The translations under genes were made by a program, and so were the position numbers. Positions 1-11,400 of a stretch of DNA of 64,000 nt are shown here, in pieces. The notes beneath the pieces are model-generated. The model had not been told where the DNA came from and did no database searches. It saw nothing but the letters and a program-made list of their open reading frames with translations. Positions within the stretch are counted from its first letter, which is position 1. Each line of letters opens with the position of its first letter. This DNA comes from Lenzites betulinus (Eukaryota; Basidiomycota; Agaricomycetes; Polyporales; Polyporaceae): contig JABYQU010000074.1 in NCBI GenBank assembly GCA_022264855.1, forward strand, positions 1 through 64,000, given 5' to 3'.

Positions 1-557
1 ACACCCGCTGCAGAGGACGCTCCTTCCGGGTTGAAGGATGCATATACCTTGAGGCTTCCTTGAAAGAGTTGATTCAGGGAGTGGACTCGCTCCTCTGTGA
101 GGTGCGTCTCTTGTACCGCTAGAATCGTTAGGCGTCGTTCGCGCATAACTTGGTTTATGAAGTTCCATTTATCTGGCGAGCTGCCTGCTGTCGGGATCCC
201 GAAGCCTTTGACATTCAGAGTGCCTATTCGGAGTCTTGCTCGTGTTCGAGCTAGGTGTTGTACATGGGATGGGTTTGCATGTGCAGCGGATGTTGCACAG
301 GGGTCGTCACCGTTTCCTGACAGCCTATCATCCGTCGCGGCATTGACGGCCAGGGCACCGCGTTGTCCAGGCTGTGCAGGGAGAGATAGCCCGATTGCCG
401 TACGAGTATTGTCCGTGATTTCTATTCTTTGTATGTCTGATAAGTTCGCAGTTGGCATAGCCTCTCCAGGGTCCAACCAGGTTCCTGGGAGCGATGGCGT
501 TAGCCCGCCATCCGGGCGGCAGTACTCCGCTGGTGTGCGCACAGCAGAGCATTTCAT
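1..557 (-). CDS. LINE (non-LTR retrotransposon) ORF2, 5' part with endonuclease start, cut by window edge
   Basis: An open frame read leftwards from an ATG at 557 (alternative ATG at 458) runs to base 1 without a stop; a stop lies just upstream at 588-590. After about 110 residues of leader it gives IGTLNVKGFG (about 230-200) and then WNFINQVMRERR and ILAVQETH. This is the start of the exonuclease-endonuclease-phosphatase domain that LINE elements use to nick target DNA; the Asn of LNVKG and the Glu of QETH match conserved catalytic motifs. Reverse transcriptase would follow beyond the left edge. It lies directly downstream of the ORF1 at 692-3386 on the same strand, the usual LINE order. Family assignment beyond a Tad/R1-like fungal LINE is inference. 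Confidence 0.85.
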   Translation of the reverse strand, partial: MKCSAVRTPAEYCRPDGGLTPSLPGTWLDPGEAMPTANLSDIQRIEITDNTRTAIGLSLPAQPGQRGALAVNAATDDRLSGNGDDPCATSAAHANPSHVQHLARTRARLRIGTLNVKGFGIPTAGSSPDKWNFINQVMRERRLTILAVQETHLTEERVHSLNQLFQGSLKVYASFNPEGASSAAG

Positions 558-691
558 AGCAGGACTGCCTTCCTGAATAGGACTCTGCTATCTCGCAGGT
601 AACATTCCGAGCACACACGTCGGTAAATCAGCTACATGCGAGTGTCTATGGTAGTAGGGCGTAAGTAACGAGGTAATTGAGCAGCGATCGT

Positions 692-3386
692 CTAGTTGAA
701 ACCATGGTGTCCTCCGTTCCATTGCGGCGGCGCGCCTCGTCCGGCTGCGCCACCTCGTCCTCTCGGCACTCCGCGGCCTCTGCCGCGTCCGCCACGGGCC
801 GCGGGAGCGTGTGCGTTCTGCGAGGGCTCACCCATTTGGCTGTCAGGAGGGGACAGGGGGTGCGGCGGGCGGCGGCGGTTTCGGGTGTCGGGGAGTTGGG
901 GTCCGTTCCAGCTTGGCAGCGATGGGTAGGGGCATAGGTGCGTAGGGTGCGAGGCCCCGTGGCAGCCCTCGCAGATGGAGGGGGCACGCGCTATCCCAGT
1001 GCGGTTGAAGAAGCTTCTGAAGGGAACTTGGGCGACCGCGTCACGCCACCGTCGCCAGCTGTGGACGGAGCTTGTCGGGGATTGACAGTACACGGTGGCC
1101 ACTACGTTACCGTTTTCCATGGTTTGGACGGACACGCGGAGCGAGCTGATGATCGCCGCTGCCGCCGCCTCTGGGGTGTACGTAGCGTAGATCGGGTTGA
1201 CGCGAGTGTACTGTAGGATGAGGGGGAGGATGCGGGGGCCGTTGAAGATCGCCCAGATGGCTTCGAGAATCTCGCCGCCGTGGTCTTCTGTAAATCCTCC
1301 TAGCGAAACCAGGAAGTCGGGGAAGGAGATAGCGCGAGGGTAGACCATGATGCTTAGCTCGGCAGAGCTGAAGACGCGTCCGAGTACCATGCGGTGCGCC
1401 CCCGGAGGTGAGAGTCTGACGATTGCCCACGTTGTTGGCGACGTCAGCCTATTACCTTGCGCGTCGCGCACGGGCTCGGGCGGCAGGACCCGGAAGCTCG
1501 CCTCTCCCGTCACTACCCGTGTGATCATTGCTATTGCGTTCGTGATGGTTCGAACTTGCGCGGCTGTCGGGTAGTGCGTGAGGTATACTTGAACGAGTAC
1601 CGCGGTGTTCTCCGGCTCGTTCCAAAGGTCGTGTACGAAGTCCCTGCTCAGACCCCACAGCAGTTGCTCCGGGTCTGACAGGTCGTGGGCTGGGAAACCT
1701 CCCGCCGGTTCCGGCGTGAAGGTCACTCCCTGCGGGGCGAAAGGCTCAAGAGTGGCCATGACCTCGACCTGAGTAGAGCGAACTCGTGTAGCCCCGTTAC
1801 TCCACGGAATCGGAGACGCCGTATGCGCACGTATTTCGTCAAGTACCGTTGGGGTCACGGGGCCAGCTGCGTGTGGGTGGGGGGCCTCCATCCGATGTTG
1901 CGTCCAGTGGTACGGAGGGGGAGGGGGCGCAGGGTGCAGGGGCGCGGCGGAGGGCCCCGGCGTTGCCGGCTGGTACTCCGGCACGGACGTGAGGCGGGAG
2001 GCGGCGTAGTTGACTGACACCTCCGCCAGCGGTCTCCTGGCCCCTGGAGGGCCCCCCGCTTCCGCAGGGCTGAAGCGCACCCTCCTGGTGTCCGTAGATT
2101 GCGACGCCGGTGGGGGAAGGTGGAACGGGACGACGTCACCGTCAAGGGAGGTGTGGCGGAGCACTGGTGGAGGGGGAGGGCGCTGTTGGTGGGCTGTTCC
2201 CGCTCGCTGCGATGCCGTCGGGGCTATGCTTGGGGTGTGGCGATGAGGGGTGGGATCGTGCTGGGGGGGAGCGTAGCTCGATGAGGCCTGCGTCCTGCTC
2301 GCTGACCGGTTCATATGCGCAGGGTGGGGCGTCCCGGGGGGTCGGCGCATCTTACGCGGCCTTTCGTCGGGGTGCGAGGGTGGTGTGCGCGACCTTACGA
2401 CGTCTTCTCCCTCCGTTGTAGGCGGGCTGATGCTTCCTCGCTCTATAGCCGCTGCCAGAGCTTCTGTTTGGGCGGTCAGGGCGGCTCGTTGCTCATCCGC
2501 GTGCTGTCGTGCGGTCATGAAGTCCAGCCGGAGCGGTTGTTGCGAGGCGGTCGCATAGTCCTTAAGCCAGACCGGGGGGGGCTCATGGGCCTGGTCGGAC
2601 ACCGGCGGAGGGGGGAACGGCATGGGCATCATGCCCGACCGTTCGATGGCGCGGTCGTAGCTAGCGGTATACGCCTCGCGGTCCGGGGATTCGGATGGTG
2701 TGCGCTTCCTCTTCTGTGCTCGCGCGGAGTAGTCCGCTACTCGCCCCGGGAGAGGCCTACCATCTCGTCCTATGCCGTCTGTTATCAGGTCGTCGTAGGA
2801 CATGCCTTCTCTGATGCTGGCGCCGAAGACTTCTCCCAGGTGGTCCGTGGGCATATGCCAGCTTCCCTTGTACGTGAAGTCGTCCGGGAGCTTCTCCCAC
2901 TGCATCTCGTCGTCATCGGAGGTGCGGGGTGCCGACCGCGGAGGGGTTGTGGGTGGTCTCGGAGCGTATGGGCTCTGGTTCTGCGGCAGCTCCGAGGGCG
3001 TCCTCACAAGGGACGGGGGGCCAGGGGGGCCTCGTCCCTTCCCCTTGTCGTTGCGCCGCGTGACTTCCTCACCGCTCTCGTCCTGCTCCCCGGCGAGGGT
3101 TGACTCTATTTGCACGTCAAGCAGCGCTGCTCGCAGCATGACATCCTGCTTCCTTGTCAGCAGCGTTCTTCGTAGCCTAGTCTATCCTTCTCACCGAGAC
3201 ACCTTGCGCCATAGGCGACGGTGTGGCGGCCGGCGAGGCCGGCGGAGGGGGGGCGGTGTGTCTCATGCGCGGAGACCGCGGGGGGGAGCGTAAGACATCT
3301 GCATAGGAGAGCATTGGCTGTTGGGCCGTTTGCCTTGTGTGCGAGTCCGGTGCGGGTGCGGCGCGGTCGGAGGAGTTAGAGAGCAT
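692..3386 (-). pseudogene. LINE ORF1, gag-like nucleic-acid-binding protein with probable frameshift near 3180
   Basis: The main frame (ATG at 3139) encodes 815 residues. It is Pro/Arg-rich and probably disordered in the first half, more globular around residues 480-690, and then carries a zinc knuckle CEGCHGASHPTHLC (CX2CX4HX4C), followed by an RGRGRG/RGG-rich tail. This is the layout of ORF1 proteins that coat LINE RNA. A second frame from ATG 3386 to the stop at 3177 encodes MLSYADVLRSPP, a typical start for such proteins. The main frame stays open upstream of 3139 back to about 3185, so the true protein probably began at 3386 and has suffered a one-base slip near 3177-3185. ORF2 follows 135 bp downstream. 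A sequencing error is an alternative to real decay. Confidence 0.75.
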
Positions 3387-4304
3387 GTTGTAGCAGGCGA
3401 TTTATCGGGGGCAGGCGGTATGTGAGCGATGTTCTCTGCCGCATCGTTTTGCCCGCCTTTTAAGTGCAGAGCCTGTTGTCAGCACGGAGTAGCTCCCTGT
3501 ACAGAACTCACGAACTCGACGTCGAGATGTTGCTCGTAGTTTTGCGTCGTTGGATGTTCGTTTACTACAGTAACCGAGCATTCATCGGCTACGCTCAGGA
3601 CACCCCGTTGTCCATGCACGGTCGCGCTTGCGGAAGCGCGTGGCGGGATTTGTCGGGCGCGCCTCCTGCCGCCTCGCTAGGGGGGTTTCCGGGGACGGCG
3701 GGGCGGGTTTCGTCGTTCTGTTCGGTGGCCAACGGCAGATGTGTGCTCTTTTTATCCAAACACATGGTTTCCTTGTGGCATATGCGGCACAATGTCGCTG
3801 TACGACAACAAGGATAATAAGGGCGACTCACTGGCTCGGCCAAATGTCGTACAATGTTTTGAGCCACTCACTCTAGCCTGAACGACAACAAGCGTCTAGT
3901 GCGCGCGTCGTTGACACCCGCTGGAAGATCGGCATCAAAGGTCTTGGATCTGAGATGACGATCTATAGATCTGGACAGATGCGTTCCTGAAGCTTTGAAG
4001 AGTGACCTTGATCAGCGCTGGGCGCTTGAGCGCGATCGCCCGCAACTCTGTGCGACGCAACCTCCTTGCACTCGTCGTATTCCTTGTCCTCGACAGCATC
4101 TCAACGTTGTTGGATGTTGTTCTGCGTTGCGCACTCCATGTCTAGCATGCAACCAACAGACAAGGACCGCCGTGGCGTAACAGGAGCTTGCGTTGTGTCG
4201 ACTTGCCATAAATACAAGCATGGAGACATCGTAGCTCTGCAGGACCCCCTCGCCGTACGCGTTCTGAGCTGCTCGAAGGCTTGACCCCTACTGAGTTTCT
4301 CGAC
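3387..4304. other. Intergenic, 918 bp, nothing recognised
   Basis: Only short overlapping frames on both strands, none with a domain, convincing splice sites or low-complexity structure. It separates the 5' end of the LINE ORF1 from the first host gene. Confidence 0.5.
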
Positions 4305-5083
4305 ATGGATTCCCCGCGTACAAGAAGACAATATCGTAAGTCTTTGGCTCAGGTGAGTAGGTAGCAGCAAAGATCAGCAGTGGCTTATGTCTGACTTGCA
4401 TTCCTCACTCTTTTAGGATGCAAACACAGCAATACCATCGGTATGGCAAGCGACGTGTTGAGGAGTGCCATTATTGATCATCTTCAGACCTTCCAGTCAA
4501 TCACCAGCGTCGAACGTCTGGACACCTTCGTCGAACTCGCAACCATGAATCCCAACATCGGGTCTCGCGTCGATCTGATAACTATAGACATTCAGCACGA
4601 ACCCGCCTTTTCCGTGTCTCAGCTTCGAGCTGCTCTGCTACTAGTGCCCAACGTTCAAGACCTCCTGATCTTCCTCCCATTGCCCGTTCCGGCTGGCGCT
4701 CTCGTTGACATTCCGTTCAGGTCTCTCGATTACTTCGCCACGAATATCCCTCACGCTTCAATCTCTGCGTTCCTATCCGACCAGCCCGGCGTTACCTCAC
4801 TCATTCTAGGCTCTTGTGGCAAGACAAAGACTTGCCCACTTTCTGCTGTCAAGATGCCGCATTTGATAACCCTTCAGTGCCCTAGCAGCTGCTTGAAAGC
4901 TCTGCCCTACGGCCAGGTATTCCGTCGTTGGCCCTACGGAGATGGACAACTGAACAGAAGGGACCGGTGAGTGCCCCCCCCCCCCCCCCCAAAATTTGTA
5001 TCCTTCCCGCTGATCATGATTAGATGTAGTGCAGTCTGGCAATGCTCGGAAAGTTGTTTTGCACTCAGGCCAAATCGATTTAG
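4305..5083 (+). CDS. F-box/LRR-like protein of the expanded basidiomycete family, short
   Basis: Model: exon 4305-4335, intron gtaagt...ttttag, exon 4417-4966, intron with a 17-base C run (4974-4990), exon 5035-5083. All joins keep frame, giving 209 residues. The body has leucine-rich steps (RAALLLVPNVQDLLIFL, FRSLDYFATN, VTSLILGSCGK, MPHLITLQCP) like the LRR halves of the F-box-type proteins that mushrooms carry in large numbers. No clear F-box helix is visible in the first 30 residues and the protein is much shorter than the usual 400-500 residues, so it may be a truncated copy. The last exon is the least certain; without it the frame stops at 4970. Role: possible substrate adaptor for ubiquitin ligases, by family analogy only. 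Confidence 0.5.
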
Positions 5084-5180
5084 TAGGGAGCCATATTTTA
5101 AATACTATGTACATGTGGTCGTCATGGTGGCTTCGCATACATAAGCTCTATACAGATCGCCGTTCATAGCAACCTTTGCT

Positions 5181-6611
5181 TCAGGCCTCTCCCATCAGCT
5201 GTGTCATACACCGCGCGACCAAACCCGCAGCCTCCTTCACCATCGGCCAGTCAGCGTCCCGCACCTTCGGACGTATGAGGATGTCGAATCGGTCTGGATG
5301 CCAGCGTAACACTTCCGCCTTGACGATGGCTTTCCGCGTCTTGCCAGCATAGCTAGCGCGGCACGGATGAAAGACAAATTGACGCACGCGCTCGTAGGTC
5401 ACGTCGTCCGGACGAGGGAGCGGGTCGGCAAAGATGGGGAATGGAAATTCGTGGAACGCGACGATACCCTTCAGCGTGTCGCTTGTCTTCAGCTCGGCCC
5501 ACTTCGCCTCGTACAGGTCGCAGAACGCCCGCAGCTGCTGTTCGATATCGTCCTGCGTGCTGCTAGCTGGCTGCCCGCCTTGGCGTTCTTCGTAGTCCTG
5601 GCCAGCGTGTGGGGTAGAGTCTGTGCGCGGGGGGGACCTCCAGCGCTCTTGATCCTCCCGTTCGCGTCGGGCAGCTTCCTCGGCCTCCCTCGCCCGACGC
5701 TCGTACTCCTCTCGTGCGCGTCGTGCAGCTTCCTCGGCCTCCCTTGCGCGGCGCGCTTGCTCGTGTCTCGCGCGTTGAGTAGCTTCTTCGGCCTGCGCCT
5801 TGCGCGCTTGCTCGTCCCGTGCGCGGCGCATAGCGTCTTCGGCCTGCGCCTTGCGCGCTTGTTGCTCCCGTGCGCGTCGGGCTTCCTCGTCTGCATGCAT
5901 CTTGCGCGCTTGCCGCTCCTGGGCTTCCTGCGCGGCTGCCTCGGCTTCCTTCAACTTGCGCTCCTGTCGCTCGCGCTCCTGGCGAAGCTCCCTCCAGCGT
6001 TGCTGCATGCGCTCTTGCTGTTGCTGCTCGGTCTTGATTCGCTCCATGTGAACACGGTGCAAATGACGAATCTGCTCGAGCTCCGCCTCCCTCGCCGCCT
6101 CCTCCTCCTCACGCTGCCGCCGCTCCTCTTCCTCCCGCTGCCGCTGCTCCTCCGCTGCCGTTGCCTGGCGTTGGCGCTCCGCGGCCTCCTCCGCGGCCTG
6201 GCGTTCTTCCGCTTTCTTGCGACGGCGTTCAGCTTTGGCAGCTTGCTGGTTGCGTCTCTCTTGTTCCTGGGCCATCCGCGCTGCGCGCTCGCGGTTCTCC
6301 TGGTATCTCCGTCGATGTTTGACCTGAGCTGCGTTGCGAATCTGCTTCGCGCGTTCCCGCTGGGGTGCCTCCGCGATGGCGCGCTCAACCGTAACGGCCT
6401 CCTGATGGTACATCTGGCGGATCGCACCTGCCATGCGAATCTCATCAAGGCGCCGTAGCATCACTCTGTCCTCGTCAGTGAGCTCGCCATGGGCCAGGAG
6501 CTCGTCGATGTGTGGCTGGGTGGCGTCTTCATGGTAGAATCGCGGCTCGTCTTGAGCAGCTGGGACGGGGGGAGTGTGATGGTGGCGCCTGGATAAGGTG
6601 AAGGTACGCAT
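5181..6611 (-). CDS. Coiled-coil protein with NFKBIL1-like C-terminal domain
   Basis: A single open frame; I choose the ATG at 6611 (MRTFTLSRRHHH), giving about 476 residues. The frame also offers an ATG at 6755, but an acceptor-like pyrimidine tract and AG just upstream of 6611 make the extra 48 residues doubtful. Roughly residues 90-330 are an almost unbroken charged Ala/Arg/Glu/Gln coiled coil with heptad-like EEAARRAREE repeats. The last 110 residues form a globular domain ending LRWHPDRF...DADWPMVKEAAGLVARCMTQLM, resembling the C-terminal end of NFKBIL1-like proteins, which is common in agaricomycetes. Function in fungi is not established. The repeats also create a long shadow frame on the other strand (5367-6458), which I discard. 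Confidence 0.7.
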   Translation of the reverse strand: MRTFTLSRRHHHTPPVPAAQDEPRFYHEDATQPHIDELLAHGELTDEDRVMLRRLDEIRMAGAIRQMYHQEAVTVERAIAEAPQRERAKQIRNAAQVKHRRRYQENRERAARMAQEQERRNQQAAKAERRRKKAEERQAAEEAAERQRQATAAEEQRQREEEERRQREEEEAAREAELEQIRHLHRVHMERIKTEQQQQERMQQRWRELRQERERQERKLKEAEAAAQEAQERQARKMHADEEARRAREQQARKAQAEDAMRRARDEQARKAQAEEATQRARHEQARRAREAEEAARRAREEYERRAREAEEAARREREDQERWRSPPRTDSTPHAGQDYEERQGGQPASSTQDDIEQQLRAFCDLYEAKWAELKTSDTLKGIVAFHEFPFPIFADPLPRPDDVTYERVRQFVFHPCRASYAGKTRKAIVKAEVLRWHPDRFDILIRPKVRDADWPMVKEAAGLVARCMTQLMGEA

Positions 6612-6926
6612 GTTCAGGATGACCGTAATCTGGGAAGAGGGAGACTTCAGATGAAGGTGGTCGCAGTGCTGGTGGAAGTAGGTAGGGTTCGTATGCTGTG
6701 GCACCCGCCGCACACAGTGTGCACGCTTGGTCGTGGCCCGCACTGTCACTGTCATAGGCTAGGCAACTCTGACCAAGTGCCTCGTGATCAATCTATTGAC
6801 TACTACAATACCATGGTTCCTGAGCCACTCACGCCAGCATGTAGCAGACCAAGCGTGTGGCAATATCTACGGCCGTCATGACCTCCTGTGGCCTACTCTC
6901 ACACTCTCGTTGTGCCACTCCCCGTC

Positions 6927-8268
6927 ATGACATCGCGTCGACGAACTCTGCGAACGCGCATGCTATTTCACGACGACTCCCTATTCCCGGACACCGTGGC
7001 GCAGGACGCCACCTGCACCGATATTCCAGAGCTCAAATCGACGCCCGACCTCGATCTGCAGGTTGATAGTGAAACAGACACTGTGATCGCCCTCAAAAGG
7101 ACTGTGCAGGATGTGTGCGTACCCATTTCACTCTGAGGTCACCAACGTCTAAATAATTTGGTAGCATGGTTAATCTGGACAACGTTGAGCGTCGCTGGGA
7201 TGCACGGTTCGAACGCCTGGACGAAGGGATAGAAACTCTCGCACAAGAACACAACACGTTCTGCAAAGCAATGCGTGACTCTAGACGGGCAGCGGTGCGT
7301 CTTACACAGCAAACAAGTCTGCATGTTCGTACTCAAACATGCGATATTCTATCAGGAGGACGCCGTGAACAGTGTTGCGCGCATCGAAAGCGAAACTACG
7401 GATATTCACAACGTAATGTCCGGCTTCACGCGTTCCATCAGCACCATATTTCAGGACATGAAGGGTGCGTACTCGTTTTAAACCGGGGATCTTTGCATTC
7501 TTGACGCGTGGTCCAGACCATCGGCGAGAATTGCAACTTATGTTCAACAATGAGAAAGACACGCTCAGAGCTGCTATCCACGATTTGCAGAACAAGGTTG
7601 GTCGTATGGAGCTAGACATCAGCATCCTGCGCTCTCAGCGCGACGTGGACCGTGCTCGTACGGAACGTGTTGAGCTTGGAGTGGGGGTTCTCGAGGCTTC
7701 CGATTCGGCGCTGCTCAACAACGTGCGACGCATGGAGCGCGACATCCAAGAACTTTCTGAGGGACTTGCTGAACTTCCTCTCACCGCGGTCACGTCCAGC
7801 CCAAACCTCATCCCCTCTCCGAATCATCGCACACTCGCCGAAGAGTTGATGGAGACCGAATGGATCGAGAGCACCTCGGAGCAGTCAGACGCAGAGACTG
7901 CATGGTCCCTCGACGATGTATCTCTGCCCATCACCAGTACTCCGCCAGCCGAAAGCGTGGACCCGCCCCCGTCGGCCCTCTCTCATCGGCCCAGCATCAT
8001 CACCGCCATAGAAGCCGCTTCTCAGTTCGTGCACCTTCGCTTCCCCGACGCGTCAAACTTCGCCCGCCCCAAGCGCCTACATAACATCACGATGCGCCTC
8101 GAGCTCGCTTGTCCTCATTCGGCCACCATGTTCCGATTCGCGACGTTGCTGGCGTTGTTCATCTTTGCTTGTATTGTCTTCACGCGTGGCCCCTTATCTT
8201 CTACTAGCCGCCGCGCCCTTGGCTCCACGGATGATCGCCCAATATGGGAGAAGTCGAGATTAGCATAA
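6927..8268 (+). CDS. Predicted coiled-coil, C-terminally anchored membrane protein
   Basis: Four exons fit exactly: 6927-7114, 7165-7294, 7356-7464, 7517-8268, with introns of 50, 61 and 52 bp bounded by GT and AG. They join to 392 residues without a frame break. The middle (about residues 60-240) is rich in heptad-like charged and leucine stretches (DNVERRWDARFERLDEG, LRAAIHDLQNKVGRMELD, LLNNVRRMERDIQELSEG), predicted coiled coil. A Ser/Pro/Thr-rich stretch follows, and then one hydrophobic segment near the C terminus (FRFATLLALFIFACIVF), leaving about 35 residues after it. That suggests tail anchoring in an internal membrane with the coil in the cytosol. I recognise no family. It ends 176 bp before the Plavaka transposase start, on the same strand. 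Confidence 0.65.
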
Positions 8269-8444
8269 GGTTAGCGAGTTGGCTTCTTCCGAACACAATG
8301 TTTTGCTCATATGTTCATCTAGGTGGCCTTGTAGTTGCTGTTGTCTACATTTAGTCATATTTGTCATTATTCCTGATCACCGAACAAGGAATCACGCTTT
8401 ATATCCTTGCATACTGACTGCATCGCGTCGCTCAATCGCTCCTC

Positions 8445-11400
8445 ATGGCTTCGACCGCCTCTGGGGTCACTTCTAGCACTCCGTGCCGTGCGGACGTCTG
8501 TCTCTGCTCCAGATGCAAACACTGTACCTTCGTTGACAAGAATGGTGTCAAGCAATCCGGCGTCCGCCACGCCGCCAAAACCATCAAACGCCACAAGCTC
8601 AATGACGAAATGATGGACAGGAGGAGAGCCGTTCAGAAAGACGCTCTAGGCAACGCCGTGCTGCTGGCGACAGTTGGCGTCAAGACCCAGCTCTCTCATG
8701 AGGATCATGTTGATTCTGCGTCTGAGGTACGTCAGCGAGTATCTGTCTTCTCGTCATGTACTCATATGGATGCAAAGGACAACCTTCGCGACACCGAGTC
8801 TCCGGCGAGCCCTGTGGTCAACGCCGACCATGCTGATCTGGTGCGTTACACTCGCCATGCCCATGCTACCAAACAACGCTGACCGCAGATTCCAGAATAA
8901 CGATGTCCAGCCGCTCAAAGGACGGCCCCGTGGAGATGTGTCGGATACCGTACGTGTCGTGTCTGGCGATGTCTATCTCACGTTTGACCATCGAGTGGCT
9001 CAGGATAACTCCGTGGGGGAGGACATAGTCAAGTGTCGCATGACCATACTGTCAACCCTCCAATCCGGCCTGGATCTTCGCATGCAGCTCATTCCTCGCG
9101 ATGCTCGCGTCTCATTCACCAGGAAGCCAACCTCCATGGATGATCCACCTCCCCCCATCGGCCACACAACGCATGCCTCACGCAACTTCGTCGAAATACA
9201 GCAATGGCTCGAGACCACGCGTGTCTATCTGGCCACTCTCGACGATGTCAATGATCACGACGTCGACACCCAGCTTGCAGCGCTTCTATGCAAGGTGGAC
9301 GCACAAGCCAAGTACCTCAATCGCACCGTGTTGAATTCGTGGGAGTTGGACAAGGTGGAGGCGGGTTTATATGGGCATAGAACAGAAGATCCATGCGGAC
9401 CTGCGATATACAACAACAGTACGTCGGCCAGTTGTATGGATTGAAAATGAAACTAACGAGAGCATTGGTAGCCCAAACCGACGGCTCACTCGCGCAACTG
9501 GAACCGTTTGTGGTTGCGGCTCTCATAATGACGACCATCCTCCATGCCGTCCACTCAGTCAATCGGGCGGACTCGAATTACGTCCTCTCGACGATTCGTG
9601 TTCTCTTATTTGGAGCCTTCATGTTCTGTAACAAGGGACGGCGAGCATCTCTTACGGCGGTGCAGCAGGGTGTCTTGAATACGATACCGAAGGACGTTAG
9701 GACTGCACTCAAACGCCTGAACGTCAGCCCCGACATCATACGGTACGCGTGTTGTCCCAGGTGCTTCAAGACGTACGCGCCGGACGACTCCCACCCATCA
9801 GACCCCTATCCGCATCACTGCAACCACTCCGAAACGGGCGGGCCTGAATGCGGCACGCCGCTCGTCGTACGCAAGGACCTCGCGCCTTTACGCAAAGGCG
9901 GCCCTCGTCGCATCGTATACACCGCTATCAAACCCTACCCGTATCGCTCAGCCGCTTCCTGGCTTTCGTCGCTCTTCCTCCGCCCGGAGATTGAAGAAAT
10001 TCTCGTTTCTTCGTGGTCGAAGGCGAGCCCGCGGGACTCCAAGTGGACGGATATCTTCCACTCGCCCGAAATTCGCCAGTTTCGTGGACCGGACAGACGA
10101 CTATTCTCGGTGCAGCCCCCCGGCTCTAATCATCTGGTCTTTAGCCTCTTTGTCGATTGGTTCAATCCTTTTGGCAACAAGAGCGCTGGAAAGTCGCATT
10201 CCGTCGGTGCGATCTACATGGTCTGCTTGAACCTACCTCCCAACCTTCGCTTCCGCCCGGAGAACATGTATCTGGTCGCCATCATCCCCGGGCCCAAGGA
10301 GCCCTCTCTTCATCAACTCAATCACCTACTACGTCCGTTGGTCGACGAAATGGAGAGATTCTGGACTCATGGACTATATCTGAAACGCACCGCTCTCCGC
10401 TTCGTTGGATTGCTTCTCCGTGTCGCCATCATCCCCCTAGTCTGCGACCTTCCCGCGCTTCGCAAGGTTGCCGGGTTCGCTGGCCACTCATCGAATCACT
10501 TCTGCTCCTTCTGTCGTCTCCGAAAACAACACATATCCAACATCGCACGCCCATGGCCAACGCGCTCCGCAGACGAGCACCGTCGCATTGCGACCGAGTG
10601 GCGGGACGCGCAGACGGCCGCAGAACGCAAAGAGATCTACGAGGAGCATGGCGTGCGTTGGTCGGAGTTGCTGCGTTTACCATACTGGGACCCCATGCGC
10701 TTCCCCGTGGTCGATGCGATGCACTGCCTGTTCCTGGGAAACCTCCGACATCACTGCAGAGACGTCTGGGGAATCGATGTGAAGGACAAATCAGGGCCCG
10801 GCAAGGTGACTCCTCATACGCCTGACGAGCAGCGTGTATGGCTAGACCGCACCGTGGCCGCATTGAGGAAGAAATCCCGGTCGGCACTCACCGGTATACG
10901 CAAGGGCTATCTTGCAGCCGTCGCGCAGGTGAACCATATCGCGCTCGAGCAACACCTTACGAAGAAGGACTACATCACCGCTTTGCTCGATTGGGTACGT
11001 ACCACTGCAGCGTCTTGCGAGTCGGCATGAACAACGCTCACGTTTACTTCAAGGTCCAGGACAACTCTATGGATCAGCTGGTACTCCCCCCAGTGCTGAA
11101 AGAGGATACCACCGATTTCCACATCGCTGAGGGCCCCTACGACATTTCGAAGTACCGAGTTCTCACACAGGAGGTTATTGACACCATTCGTGCCGATATC
11201 GCCAACACCGTATTCCCCTCCTGGATGGAACGCCCGCCCAAGAACTTTGGAAGCGCTTCCCATGGGAAGCTCAAAGCAGATCAGTGGCGCACGGTATGCA
11301 CAGTGAGCTTGACGATCACTCTTGTTCGACTATGGGGAGCTTCGTCAGCTTCGCAAAAGGATCGCCTGCTACTTGATAACTTCGTCCACCTAGTCACTGC

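Noticed and set aside
3464..3876. Short frames on both strands of about 80-120 codons
   Set aside because: Overlapping, unsupported and without domain or splice signals.
5367..6458. 363-codon plus-strand frame opposite the coiled-coil gene
   Set aside because: Shadow of the repetitive Ala/Arg/Glu codons of the minus-strand gene; Leu-rich without sensible domain.
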